Assembly: GCA_001931875.2 (NCBI GenBank)
Contig: MSJH02000808.1
Coordinates: forward strand, 186,001-250,000
Origin: Byssochlamys sp. IMV 00236
Lineage: Eukaryota; Ascomycota; Eurotiomycetes; Eurotiales; Thermoascaceae
DNA: 64,000 nucleotides
Reading direction: 5' to 3'
Both the position numbers and the translations under genes were made by a program. Positions 13,561 through 27,088 of this stretch are shown one piece after another. The notes beneath the pieces were generated by a model that was given only the letters and a program-made list of their open reading frames with translations, was not told the origin of the DNA and searched no databases. Each line of letters begins with the position of its first letter. Within the stretch, counting starts at the first letter, position 1.

Positions 13561-16314
13561 TATAGTTTATAACTATTCTATAATTAATAAAGACTTTTCT
13601 AATTAATATAATATAGGTATTAACTAAGAGATATTATCTAATTTTATCTCTTATATATTAATATAATAGACTGTATAAAATTATAAGTCTAGGAATTTCT
13701 CTATATTATTATCTTCTGCCTTTTTTAAGTCTTACTCTATTACTAGCTTTTAAGATAACTTATTTATAATTAAGTTCTTTTTCTCTAATATATAGATAAT
13801 ATTAAAGTTAAATAGCTAAATTTAAGCAATTTATTAAGTAATTATTAACTTAAAAAAATCTATAGTTATTTTATTTAGTTATATTATTAGAGTTTTTATA
13901 TTTATCTTTAGTTAAAAATATATACTATATAGATATACTTAGAATTTATAAAGTATTTTTAATACTGCTTTTATATTCTAGCTTTTTTTTATTATATTGC
14001 CTCTCTACTTATATCTATATTTTACTTTTATATCTAGCTAAGTATTTCTTATTAGACTCTTTTTTTTTAAGTAAATTAAGCCCTTTATTTATTATTATTA
14101 GTATTAGTATTAATAATAATTATATCTTTCTTTTTATAGTTAATTAGCTTAAATGCTAGTACTATTATTAGGGCTACTTTTAAAGTATTTATTATTTCTT
14201 ATTATTCTAGTCTTTAAAGAAAGTCTTATTTTTTCCTTAATATTAAGTATATTAGCTTAGCTTTAATAATATATTTTTTAATCTATATTTAGTAATAGGC
14301 TATAATCTTTAGAAATCTTCTTATTTTTTATAAGTTCTAATAAGATAGTTATTTTAAAATTTTAATTATCTTAGCTAACTTAAGATATCTCTCTTTAGTA
14401 TTATATATATAGCCTATTATTTTAATTCCTAGTATTATAAATTATAATTTCTCTTTAGTAATTATTAAACCTATAAATTTAAGACTATATAATACCTTAT
14501 TAATATTCTAGATATATTTAAATATAAACCTTTTAATTCCTAGCAGTATTTTTTCCCCCTTATAATTAATCTTAAGTCCTTATATTAATATATTATCTAG
14601 AAATATATTATAGATATTAAGAATATTATCTGCTAATATTTTTATAACTCCTTATATAAACTCTTATACTATATTTATTTATCCTTAAGATAGTCTAGCT
14701 TAATAAATTAAACTAATCCCTAGTATATAGAAAGCTATTAAATCTTATAATTCCTTAGCTAATTCTAATTAATTATACCTAGAGAATAAGTTTATAAGTA
14801 TTAATACTAATATTCTACTAAACTCTTCTAAGAACTTATTAGCTAAAGGGGATAAATTAGTATTTTATATTATTATTTAATTAACTTCTATAGCTATATT
14901 AATTAGCTAATATTTATTATTTTTTTTTATTAGGAATTATAAATTTTAGTAAGGTCTTTAACTATATTTAAAAATCTCTATATTTATCCTTTTTTTTATT
15001 ATTTCTTATACTATATTATAGAGTGCCTTTAATATTAGAAAGCTTTTTATCTATTATAGTTTATAATCTATAGTCTAAATAATAATTAGAGGTATAACTT
15101 CTAGGCATATTTATTTAATCTTTTTAAAGGTCTAGATAAGGACTATTTTTTAGGTAAAAAGTATCTCTATTAATAATTCTTTCTCTTTTAATTATAAATT
15201 ATTATTTATAATAAGGTTCTTTAAATAGTCTAGTATTAATCTTATTCTTCTCTTAATATTTAATATCTTTAGCTAAATATATTTAGTAAATCTTTTATAT
15301 ATTTTTTTTATATTTCTTTAAGAATTCTTATAATAGCGCTTTTTAATAATTTCTTTTTATTTTAATAATTCCCCTAAAGCTATTATAAGTCTATTTAATA
15401 TATTTATTAAATAAATCTTTTTATATTTCTTCTTATACTATATATTAATAGAATATTTTATTTTTATAGTAAAAAAGTTATATCTTTTAAATAATCTATA
15501 TTCTTATAATTTTTTAACTTTTTTATTTAATTTAGTAGGTTTAAATATTTTTACTCCTTTATTTTTAATTTCTTTACTTACTTTAAAGCTAATATTATTT
15601 ATTAAATATAGCTCCTATAGGCCTTCTCTATTCTTAGTCTAATACTTATTATTTTTTTCTAGCTTTAATTTAATAATTTTTATACCTAAGATAATAGATT
15701 ACGCAATATTTCTTTCCTTAACTTATTTTTTAGGTTATTTATTAAAAATACCTAAATAATAGCTTAATTCTTTTAGTTTATAAAATAAATTATACTCTTT
15801 ATTATCTTATTTAATAGAATAATATATTATAAATATATTTAATACTTAAAAGACTGCCCTAGAATATAATTATAGTTAATCTTATTATTTATTATAAAGA
15901 AAAGAATCTTATAATAAAAAGATCTTATTTATATAAGTATCTCTTTATAGAGACTTATAAAAGAGGTCTGCCTATTATTTGCTAATATTATATTATCTCT
16001 GAATTTTTAGCTTATAATAAGTTTATAATAATTTACTATATTTTTATATATTATATTAATTTTAGCTCTATTATCTATTATAATATTTTATACTTCCTTA
16101 TAATTATTAATTTTAATTAGTAATTTTAGAATTACTACTATATATAGTATTTTATCTTTATTAAGAGGCTTAAATTATAAGAATATATAAATATATTAAT
16201 CTGCACTATTTATTATATACTCTATATTTAATATAGAGGTATTAAATTATATTCCTTTAATATTATAGAATATTGCCTTTATTATTACCTGCTATAGTTA
16301 TAAGATAAATAAGG
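13561..16314 (-). pseudogene. Middle part of outer element: decayed reverse transcriptase and upstream pol
   Basis: Between the two inner insertions the minus strand holds a decayed reverse transcriptase at about 14.55-15.0 kb. A KYRxCxDxKxLN-type segment is near 14.95 kb, a LPQGATNS-type segment near 14.7 kb, and a FLDDIL-type box near 14.60-14.62 kb. These variants are typical of a group of fungal Ty3-like pol proteins that differs from the chromoviruses nested into it. The RNase H portion should lie at 13.6-14.5 kb, and protease or Gag-end sequence at 15.0-16.3 kb, but I could not confirm their motifs. Confidence 0.65.
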
Positions 16315-16319
16315 CCTTA

Positions 16320-16681
16320 TGTAAAGAGCTAGGGTGAGGAAGCTCTTTAATCGGAGGTAACTAGCGAATTAGTTAAATAGAATATAAGATAAGAGGTTAA
16401 GATATAGGTGAGTAGTAATATATGTATAGTAGAGTTAAAGGTCTAGTTTAGTAATAATTAGAATAAATTGCTAATCTATTTAATTTCTATTCCTTTAAGA
16501 GGTTATTTATCTATCTGTTTAGTCTATTAAGTTATTTAGATAATCTAGTCTTAATAGCTCTATTTATAACTTAGCTAATCTAATTATTATATATAGATCT
16601 AATTATCTTATTATTTTATATCTTTTATCCTAGGTTTTAATAGGTCTGTAATATTAGGTATTATAGCCCTAGTTTATAATA
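16320..16681 (-). repeat. 3' LTR of inner element copy 2
   Basis: 362 bp. It starts TGTAAAG and ends TTTATAATA, and is paired with 23410-23771. Confidence 0.9.
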
Positions 16682-17090
16682 ATATCTTCCCCTTTTAAAA
16701 GGCTTATCTTAAGCTATATAAAGTTTATTATATAGATCTAGATATTTAGCATAGCTATAGTAATAGTAATAAGTTATTATTAAGGTATACTTATTATATA
16801 AATTTATCTAATATTAGTTTTATTTTAATATTTTTATCTAAAAGATTAGGAGTATTTTTTTTCTTTGCTAACTAACTTCTATTTTCCTACCTATATGTTA
16901 AGCTATCTTTTTTTTATTTCTATAGCTTATTTAATGCTATTTTTAATAATTTATCTATAAAAAATATTAATAATTATATAGGTATATTAAAAATAAGATT
17001 TTTAAATTTCTTTCTTTGCAGGTCTTATATATATACTTAATATAAGTTATAATCCTTTAGATTTATATAATAGTGCTAATTAATATAGCT

Positions 17091-18340
17091 ATATCTCTTA
17101 AGCACTTTAAATATATTTTATTTCTTCTGGGCTCTTTTAATAAGACTCTTATACCTGCCTTTATAATAGCTAAAGCCTAGCTCTTTTATAGCTAATTTAA
17201 TAAAGATAAGGAGCAGCTTAATCTAACTTCTTTTTTTATATCTTTAATTACTGTTATAATATTAGAATAGATAATTCTTTTTTTATAGATTATATTATTT
17301 ATTACTATTAATAATAGTAGTAGAATATTTTTATTAGGAGTATTTATAAAAAACCTTTTAATAAAGAAGCACCTCCTATCTAAGATATATAAGGATTAGT
17401 TTATATTTATTAATATAGTTCCTCCTATATATAAAAAGATATAAGCTAGTCTATTATATTCTTTTTAGAGATTAAAATATAATTATAATAATATTATTCT
17501 TGCTATATTTATAGTAGAAAAAACTCTTATTTAACTAGTTAAAAAATTATAAAAAAAATTAAAGATAAAGAAGGTCCCTAGTATAAAGACTTAAAGAACT
17601 TAAAATATTATTATAAGTTTTATTCCTAAAATTAAAGCTATTATTAAAATATTTTCTCCCTAAATTAATCTAGCTCTTATTAAGATAATAATATTAACTA
17701 TTATTATTAATATTAATATAATAATAAGTTATCTTACTATCTTTAAGATAAATCTTATTATAAATCCTTCTAGCCTAAAAGGTTTAATTAAAGACTTTTT
17801 TCTTATCTTATAGGAGATATATTTTTATTATTTAAAAGTTTTAATACAGAATCTTAAGTAATAATATATTTATCCTTATATTAATATAAAATATCTTTAT
17901 TATAAGGGCTTTTATAAGTTATATATCTTTATACTATTAGTATATAAGGCTAAGTTAACTTATATTTAGAGTTTTAGCTAAAAGGCTTATTTCTTAAATA
18001 ATTTAGAGTCTTTTAATAAGGCTATAAATATATATATCTTCTTTATAAAGGTATATATATAGAAATCTATATCTAAGATTATTAAATACTAGCTTAATAT
18101 TATTATTATCTTACTAATTCTATTATATTTTAAATTAAAGTTATTATATCTTTTTTAAGAGTTATAATAAATACTCTATTTATTAAACTATAATCTTTTA
18201 TATATAAATAATATACTCGCCTAATTATAGGGACTACCTCTACTTTTTAATAAGGAGAAGAAAAAGATTATTAAGAGGTTTTATAATAATAAAGTAGCTA
18301 AATAGGAGGATTTTATAGGCTTATATTTAAAGCCTTAGCT
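17091..18340 (+). pseudogene. Decayed ORF on the strand opposite gag-pol, inner copy 2
   Basis: This is the counterpart of 6973-8260. The plus-strand frame runs in register with the copy 1 frame and its stops again fall at former Gln or Trp codons. The initiator reads ATA. Shared frame and length in two separate insertions argue that this was a real coding sequence of the family before RIP. The function is unknown. Confidence 0.5.
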
Positions 18341-18559
18341 AGGGCTAGCTTAATTAAATTAAATTATTTTTATTAAGATTCTTTTCTTTTATAGTTTATA
18401 TCTTTTTTAAAACTCTTAAACCTAATAGGAAAATTAGAGAAAGAGTAATATATATAGTAATATATTTAATAATAGTTAAAAAACCTAGTAGGAGAAAAAG
18501 TATTATTATCTATTTATCTTACTTTATTTTCTACTTTTTAACTTTCTTTTATATTACTT

Positions 18560-21500
18560 TTATTTAAATAGCTTACTTATATTAAGAGCTTTACTAAAAT
18601 TCTTATTGTAATATTTTTTTAAAGCTTTAATTATATATATAAGATCTTCTAATAGCTGCTATAAATTCTTATATAAAGAATATTTTTTTTATTTTATTAG
18701 GAACTGCATCTTCCTATAAAAGGTTTATTTATTAAGGATTTTTTTTATCTCCTATTTCTATTCTCTATTAATAAGAACTAGATCTAGCTATTTAAATTCT
18801 ATCCCTTTTTATTAATTATAGGGCTCTAGCAGAAATATATAGAATATTAGATATATTCTACTTAGGCTCTTTAGTAATTATAATTAATATACTTGCTTTT
18901 TAATTATCTTAATTACTTTATAAGGTCTAGAAAATTAATAATCTAACTTCTTATTAGATTAATTAGTTTATAGATTCTTTATTAATAAAAGAATTTAATC
19001 TTCTACCTTATATAATTTGGGCATATGCTTCTTATTATAATATTTTATTTATATCTTAATAATATATTATAAGTGCTTTTCTAATTTTGCCTTAATATCT
19101 ATTAATTTCTTAAGTTATTCTTTAATAGCAGGAATATTTAACCTTATTCTTATATTATATTTATCCTAGCTATTAGGGTTAAAGCTATAAAGGGCTTTAA
19201 ATAATAAGTATTTAATAATAGAATATTTTATATTATTATAAATATACTCTACTATACCTAATAATAACGCCTAATTATTTTAATAATAATTTATATATAT
19301 CTTTAGGTAATACTCTAAGATTTAATTCTAGTGTTTTATCTATCTATCTATTTATAGATAAAAAGCAGTGCTTATTAATTAGGTAATTTATATATATTAA
19401 TAAAGCTTAGTCTAATATCTACTAGTAAATACTAATCCCTAATTAAAGATAATTAATATTAGGGGATTAAATTAATAATATATTCTTTCTATAATTAGGT
19501 TAGCTAAATCTTCTACTATAATTATTTCTTAGATTAAGATATATAAAGCTATCTTAAAGTATTAGTCTATAATTATTAGGATTATATTATATTTAACTCC
19601 CTATTAAGTTAATAATAATAAGCTAATAATAAAGTTTATTAATATGCTTTGCTAGGGTCTTTTTATTATAGATAGTAAACTTAACTGTTTATATAGTTTA
19701 TATCTAAGAATTTAATTCCTTTTATAGATATTATAGGTCTTTATATATTCTTATATATTATTCTATATATCTAGCTAGTAGAATTTTTATTTAAGTAGCT
19801 CTTTTATAGTTTTAACTCTTTAATAGTTAATATATAAATTATTATAATAAATTTATAGTAATTCTAGCTTTAGCAAATATTTATTTAAGATATAAATCTA
19901 ATCTTATCTTTATAGTAGATTTTTATTATCTATAATCTATTTAGAGCTTCTAAATTAATTAGTCTCTAAATTATTAATCTTCTTTAATGTAAAAATATTT
20001 TTTTACTAGAGTTATTTAAGTAATTCTAGAAGATTAAGTTTTAAAGGATTTTAGATTATCTCCCTATTAATAATTTTTAATACTAATAATCTTAATAATA
20101 AGTATTTATAACTATTTATATTCTTTTTTTTATTTAAAACATATAATTTTAGTTTCTTTTATAAAATAGGTAATAGTTTAATCTTTTGCTTCTTCTTTAA
20201 AAATTTATAATCTAATCTCTAAGATAGTGTATTTATTATATTTAAATAACTTAGCTTATATTTAATATAAAAGTTATAGCCTGCTAGTAGCTCTGTCTAT
20301 TTTACTTACTTATTATTTAAAATTTTTATTATAAAGAAATAATATAGGTTTATATAATTAGTCTATACTTAAACAGGGTATTTATTATTATTTAAATAAT
20401 ATCTTTAATGTTTAAAAGCTTTAATTATTATTAATAATTCTTAGTTATATATTTTATATTAATATTTAATTTTAATAAATTTTTTTGAGAAATATATAAT
20501 TAGATGCTATTATCTTATTACCTTATTTATAAGCTATAATAGAATAATAATTAAAATAAATCTTAAGGTATTTATAGCTATTATAATCAGTTTCTTCAGA
20601 TTATAATATTATAATATTAATAGTTTAATAAACACAGCTTTTAAATTATTAAATATTTTCTATATTTTAAGTATCTATTTTAATAGGCCTATTTTTTTAT
20701 TATTTTTACTACTCTTAAATAAGTTTATTAATAATATTATAATAGTGGAGTAATTATAAATAAATCTTTTAAAAAAACTTATAAATCTTAAGAAAACCTA
20801 AATATTATAAAAGGTTTTTAATATAGGCTAATTATAAATTATTTTAATCTTAAAGAGATTTATCTTAATCTTATCTTATTTTATAATAAATTTAAAGAAA
20901 AAAACTTTCTCTTTATAGAATTTATATTTATTTAGCTTTATATATAAATTATACTTATAAAGTCTCTCTAATATTTTAAAGATATATTATTTATATTCTT
21001 TCTTATTTATTAAAAAAATTAAAATATTATTTAAATATATAATATAGCAGATATTTAATAGGCCCCTTAGCGCTATATTAATATAAGCTTAAAATATAGC
21101 TAGAGTATTATATAATTTAAATAATATAATAAAATATTTAAAATAGCTATATTAAATTCTAAATACTATCTTTTATTTATCTCCCCTTTATATATAGATC
21201 CTATAATAGGCTTCTTAGAGATTAAGTTTTATAAAAAATCTCGCGCTTATTAATTAATTTAATATTTTATCTATCTATAGCAGTAGATAATAATTCTTAA
21301 TTATTTAAATATTTAATCCTTAATAATTAATATATAAGTATAGTTTATTATCTTTTTTAAAAATAAAAATAATTAGTAATTTAGCTAGGCTAATTAAAGC
21401 CTAGATCTAACCTTATTATTATATATTTTTTAGATATCTTTATAATATATCTAATTCTCTAATAAAATATAGTTATAAAGGCCTTTATAACAATATCTCA

Positions 21501-23300
21501 CTATTAATTAGCTTAATTATATAAATCTTAATATCTTCTAACAAAGGTAATATTTTAACTTCCTTTTTTAAGAAAATATCTTAAAATTATATATAATACA
21601 GGGGAAGTTAAATTTCTTTTATATTTATCTTAATATATTCCCCTTATATATAATAGATTAATTAATCTTATATTATTTTTATAAATACTTATAGGGTTTA
21701 AATCTTAACTTAGGGTAAAGCCTTTTATTAATATCTTTAAGTTAAGTATCTTTAATCTATAATAGGATTATTCTAGTATAGCTATAATAATCCTAAGATT
21801 ATATTTTAATTTTTCCTAACTATATTAGGTTCTTATATAGAAATAATCTAGAAATTAATCTTATATTATTCTATTTTCCTTTTTAAATCTTTTACTTTAA
21901 TAATAACTAAGAAATTGCTATAAATTAATATTATTTAATCTTTTATCTATAAGATATGCCTAACTAGCTATTAGAAGAATCCTCAATATCTATAATATAT
22001 TAAGAAATTATAGTTAATAAAATTACTATATACTTAGGAGTTAAGGAGTATATTTATTTTTATAATATAACTCTTAATTAGTACTTCTATTATTATTATA
22101 AATTTTAACTTTATACTATTAAAGTATTAGAATATCTTAAGCCTAATTTTTTTCTCTTTAGGGGGTTTAGAGTTCTTCTCTAAATCTTAGCTCTTTTTAT
22201 TTTTTTTAAAACATTATCTATTAATATATTTCTGCTCCTTATAATTAAAGTATTATCTTTTTTTCTTTAATTATTCTTGCTCTTTTATAAATCTAAACCT
22301 CCTTATTTTATATTTTAAAAAGGTTTTTATAAAATAAAAAATCTTTATAAAGTTTAATTAAAATAATTTACTCCTCTACTTATCTCTTATATAAGGATAA
22401 AATCTTTTTTTTTTAAAGTCCTTTAATTAAGATTTAATAAAGCTTTTAGAGCTCTATTTAATAACTATAGCTTCTAAAGCTAATTTTTATATATTAATTA
22501 AAATCTTTATATACTTAAATAATTAATTTTGCATATCTTCTTATAATATAAAGAAGAAGATTTAGCTCTAGATATTTTTTTCTAAGCCTAATTTAGCTTT
22601 ATAAAGCTTAAATTTATTAAAAAAATCTTAAGCAATTTATTTTTATTATTATTTTAACCTCTAGAATTATATAGCTATTATCTAAAGTTAATATTATAAA
22701 TTCTTAAGATAATCTAATAGCTATTATTATAATCCCTACTATAAAATTATAACTAAAATAGGGGGTTTATAACTTTAAGCTATTATATATTTATCTGAAA
22801 GTAATATAATAATATAGTTTACCTTACTAGCCTTAGTTTAAAATATTAATATATTATAAATAAAATATTATTCTATATAATAATACTAATAATAATAGCT
22901 ATCTAGATTTTTAGCTTAATATTAATAAGGTTTAAGCAGTTTAGTAACAGATCTAGATTTAAGAATTATATTTATTTATTTTATTAGCTCTATAACTGTA
23001 GCTATATTTATCTTTTTTAATAATTCTTAAATTATATCTAGTAGAGCTCTTATTACTATATTATTAACTTAATACTAGGAATTTAGTAAGATAGTAGGTT
23101 TAGTACTAATAATATTTAATTCCTATTAAATCCTAGGATCTATAATACTTCTTAGATTTATTAAATTTCTTAAATCTATAATAGTTACTAGTCTAAGCTA
23201 GTTAGAACTAATATTATTAGCTAATCTTAATTACTTAAGATTAGTAATATTTATTAATCTAGATTAAGTATTAGGCTCTAGACTATATTTAGATTTAGAT
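18560..23300 (-). pseudogene. Decayed gag-pol of inner element copy 2
   Basis: Collinear with 8450-13120. The RT YLDD-type box lies at about 21,020-21,045 and the conserved RT N-terminal segments at about 21.2-21.4 kb. The integrase zinc-binding segment is near 19.7 kb and the chromodomain region near 18.6-18.8 kb, all on the minus strand. Copy 2 retains about 60 bp near 19,060 that copy 1 lacks. Confidence 0.8.
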
Positions 23301-23409
23301 CTAAATTACGCAGGTCTTAAGTTATATATAGATTCTCTATATTAATCTCTAGTACTACTTCTTAATATCTCTTCTCTTTTTAATATACTATTAATTAAAT
23401 AATTTAAAC

Positions 23410-23771
23410 TATAAAGAGCTAGAATAAGAAAGCTCTTTAATTAGAGGTAACTAATAAACTAGTTAAATAGAATATAAGATAAGAGGTTAAGATATAGGCG
23501 AGTAGCAATATATATATAATAGAGTTAAAGGTCTAATTTAGTAGTAATTAGAATAAATTATTAATCTATCTAATTTCTATTCCTTTAAAGGGTTATTTAT
23601 CTATTTATCTAGTCTATTAGATTATCTAGATAACCTAGTCTTAACGGCTTTATCTATAACTTAGCTAATCTAATTATTACACATAGATCTAGTTATCTTA
23701 TTATTCTGCGTCCTCTATCCTAAGTCTTAGCAGGTCTGTAATATTGGGTATTATAGCCCTGGTTTGTAATA
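23410..23771 (-). repeat. 5' LTR of inner element copy 2
   Basis: 362 bp, paired with 16320-16681. It is followed by the target duplication cctta. Confidence 0.9.
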
Positions 23772-23776
23772 CCTTA

Positions 23777-25882
23777 TATAAATTAGAAGATAAACTAATA
23801 AGATCCTAAATTAATATCTGAACTCTAATATTTAATATTTAGTTTATAACCCTTATTATATTAATAGTCTCTTTTAGTTTATTTATAATTTTAAATCTTT
23901 TTAATTTTTATTTCTCTTTTATCTTAATAACTTTTTTATTTTTACTCTATTTAGGTATATTTTTTATTTCTTTTTTAATTATCTTTATTTTCTTAGTTAT
24001 GCTTAAAAGCTAATAATTATTAAATTAGTTTATCTTAATTAAAGGAAATCTCTATTTTTATTTAATTACTTTTTATAGTTTTTTTTTATATAATTATTTA
24101 GTCCTGCTTTACCTTTTTTTTATTTCTTAAAGCTTATTTAATCTTATTATATTAATAAAATAATAATTTTTTATAATATCTCTAGCTTCTTTTTTAGAGC
24201 TTAAATTATCCCTAGGCTATCTTAGTATAATTAACTAGATATTATACCTAATTAAGCTAATATTTCTTTACTCTTTCTTTAGTCTTTATTTAATAATCTT
24301 TTTTTATAATATATTCCCCTATATAAGATAAATAATTTCTCTATTTTATCTTTTTAGCCTAAAATAAAGTTTATAGTCTTTTTCTTAATAGATAAGCTTT
24401 TAATTTAAGAGGCTTTTTAAATTTAGGTAATAAAATTAAATATAATTAAGAGCTTAATAAAAGTTATATAAGTTTAGAAATATTCTAGATTCTTTAATTA
24501 GGTTAAATCTTAAAGATACTTTAGCTTATATATTTATATTAATATTAGGTATATTATTATTAGGCCTCTTTATATACTATATACTATATAATTTTAATTT
24601 TTTAAACTCTTTTATTAACTAATTAATCTATAATTATTTTATTAACTTTATTTTAATGCTTTATTATTTAGTCCTATTTTTATTCTTATTTAAATAAATT
24701 CTATTAGGTTTAATAAGAAGTTATATATTATTTTCTTTAATTATCTTCTCCTTTATTAAAGCTATTATATCTTAATCTTTCTTTAGTTTACCGCTATTAA
24801 AATAGTAAAGGGTTTTAATTATTCTTATCTTATTTACTATCTTTTTATAGAAATTAATATATTTAATAGTAGATAAAATATAGTAGTCTATATTTAACTC
24901 CTAAATTATCTGCTATTTAAGCTTTTTTAAAAATTCTTAAAGATATTAAACTCCTTATAAGTATTAGCTTAATTTACTTAAAGTTACTAGTGCTTCTAAT
25001 ATAATTTAATATTCTTAATTATATTTTTTTAGGTCCTTAGAGCTATTATATTTTATATTTTTAAATTTTTCTAGCTATTAGATATTATATTTTCTTTAGT
25101 ATTTATTATAATAAGTATATTCTTATTTAGTTACTTCTGCTAGTTTTAAGTAATTTTTTTCTTTATATTTAAATTAAATATTTATTTATAATAATATTAA
25201 TAGGCTATAATAGTCTATAAATTATTTAGTTTTTTTTTCTTTTAGGAGTTAATTTACCTTATATAGCCTTTTAAAAAGCCTTAAATAATAAGTAATATTA
25301 TCCCTTTTAAAATATAGTACCTTAAGATTTCTAGGTATTAGTATTTATAAAGCTAATATAACCTGAATTAGCTATATTATTAATAGTCCTATATTTTTAA
25401 ATACTTAAGCTATTTATATCTTTAGACCTAGTAATATTAAAAAACTAGGGATTCTTTTATTTTAACTAATATTAAAAAGATTAATACTTTTCTTTATATT
25501 TTTTTAAAGGAATAGTAATAAAAATAATAATAAGAAATTCTTCTATTTTTTAATAAATAATTTTTATTTAATAATTTTTTATTTTTTTTAAATTTTTACT
25601 TCCCTTTTATATTTATTAAGCTCTTTCTTATATTTAGCAGTCTTTCTTTTCTTTTATTATTAATATATATTTTTATCTTATATTATATTTATTATCTCTA
25701 TTAATTTAAGAGATATATTTATCTCTTTTTATTTATAATAGTAATCTTTTTTAGCTATTTTATTTATCTTTTTATTACTTTTTATCCTTTTTTTTAATTT
25801 TAGCCTTAACCTTAGCTTTTAGTTTTTTTTTTCTTATTTCTGCTTAATATTTTAATATCTCTTATATTTAGCTCTAATTTAT
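23777..25882 (-). pseudogene. 5' part of outer element, expected Gag region
   Basis: This lies between copy 2 and the outer element's 5' LTR on the minus strand, where Gag is expected. Composition is lysine-rich on the minus strand and no domain could be recognised with confidence. The primer-binding site next to the LTR has been too altered by RIP to assign. Confidence 0.4.
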
Positions 25883-26206
25883 TATAGGAAGATATATTAA
25901 GACTTAATATAGAGTTTTTAAGTAAGTAAGTATTAAGAAGAAAGAGAAGGGTATTTAGCTTTAGAGCTTAGAGTAAAGCTAGAGGAGAAGCTCTAGCTAT
26001 AAACTAATATAATAAACTAATAATAATCTAATACTAAACTAATACTAAATAATAATAAAAAAAAAAGCTAATTATTTTATTTTAAATAACTAAAAGATAT
26101 TATCTCTTTATTTTCTTGTTTTACTTATAGACCTTTTAAAGACTTTAAGTAAAAGCATATAACCTCTTAACTAATTATATTCTTTACACTAATTCTCCCT
26201 ACTACA
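25883..26206 (-). repeat. 5' LTR of outer element
   Basis: 324 bp, matching 1161-1485. The right end is less mutated here (cctactaca), showing the original CA terminus. Confidence 0.8.
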
Positions 26207-27088
26207 ATATAAATAAATTTAACTAGAATATTTTAAGTTTTTTAATATTTTTTATATTATTTCTATATAATAAATTATATTAATATTTAGAAATAATAAA
26301 TTTATATAGATTATTTATATAAAATAATAAATTTTTATATTTTAACTTTAAAAGTAAAATATATTATATATTAATATATTATAAGCCTTTTTTAATACTT
26401 CTTTTAATACTAATATAAATATATAATTATAATTAATATATTAAAGCTTTAAAATAAAGAATTTATATATATTTTTATTAATTTAAAGTTAATTTAAGAT
26501 TTATATTTTAAAAAGTTTATCTATTATTATTATACTATATTCTTATTATTTTTTAAACTTTTATATATTTTATATAAACTTTATAGTATAAAAAATATAT
26601 ATAATAAATTTTATAGAAAAAATATTAAAGAATAATTAAATAATATTAAGTTAAATTTTTAATAATTTTACTAACTTTAACTGCTTATAATAATATAAAT
26701 ATTAATAAATTTAATAAAAAAATTAAATTAATTAAAATTCTAGTATATATAGTATTTATATATTAAATTTCATTTTAAAATATTTAATTATGGTTAAGTT
26801 ATAAAGGTTTAATTTTGCTAATTTTCTATGGGAAAAAGGTGGTCGTCAGGTGGAAACGGTCGGCAGGCGGTCAAACACGGTACAATACATGGGATTTTAT
26901 CTCCGGCCTAACCCCGCGGCAAGCTTGCGATCGTTCGACGTGAGCTCGGAACATCCACGCCACGCTCTGACATCAGCCATAGTTTCCCATTATTGCGCAC
27001 TGCTTTGTGATATAATTGCAATATTCGCTTATATACCTGAAATCGCAGTACTAAGCAACTCATATCCAGAATCCAGACGCTTCGTTCA
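26207..27088. other. AT-rich flank and compositional boundary
   Basis: 26,207-26,830 is AT-rich DNA without an identifiable repeat partner. From about 26,830 the sequence is of ordinary composition and forms the roughly 260 bp promoter and 5' UTR of the scramblase-family gene. No gene is seen here. Confidence 0.6.

Larger units (their letters stand above)
16320..23771 (-). mobile_element. Inner element copy 2: chromodomain-type Ty3/gypsy LTR retrotransposon, RIP-dead
   Basis: The element is 7,452 bp with 362 bp LTRs and a perfect target duplication, cctta, at 16315-16319 and 23772-23776. It is collinear with copy 1 throughout. The polypurine tract (minus strand) next to the left LTR is better preserved here (cttcccctttt at about 16685-16695). 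The left LTR still starts TGTAAAGAGCT, confirming the TG terminus. Confidence 0.92.
1161..26206 (-). mobile_element. Outer Ty3/gypsy-like LTR retrotransposon, RIP-dead, split by two nested insertions
   Basis: Direct repeats at 1161-1485 and 25883-26206 (325 and 324 bp) begin TATA(G/A)GAAGAT (originally TG) and end TACA/TATA, as LTRs do. A pyrimidine tract immediately right of the left LTR (1486-1500, cctcctctcc) is a polypurine tract on the minus strand, so the left LTR is the 3' LTR and the element reads leftwards. Decayed reverse transcriptase at about 14.55-15.0 kb and integrase at about 5.2-6.0 kb lie on the minus strand in the right order. After removing the two inner elements, the internal region is about 9.6 kb, long for this class. 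I could not find a matching target-site duplication (attat on the left, atata on the right), so the pairing of the two LTRs is an inference. Confidence 0.7.
1..26830. repeat. RIP-degraded AT-rich retrotransposon block
   Basis: This stretch is extremely rich in A and T, contains no long open frame on either strand, and is almost free of CpG and CpA. Paired copies of repeats inside it differ almost only by C/T and G/A transitions, which is the signature of repeat-induced point mutation in ascomycetes. Retrotransposon protein motifs can still be recognised if in-frame stops are read as former Gln or Trp codons. The composition switches to normal coding DNA within a few tens of bases near 26,830. 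It is probably heterochromatin, either pericentromeric, subtelomeric or an interstitial island. No telomeric repeat array is visible, so I cannot say which. Confidence 0.93.

Noticed and set aside
1..26830. CRISPR-like or satellite repeat in the AT-rich block
   Set aside because: The repeats are LTRs and two collinear elements. No short regularly spaced repeats or tandem satellite were found, and this is eukaryotic DNA.
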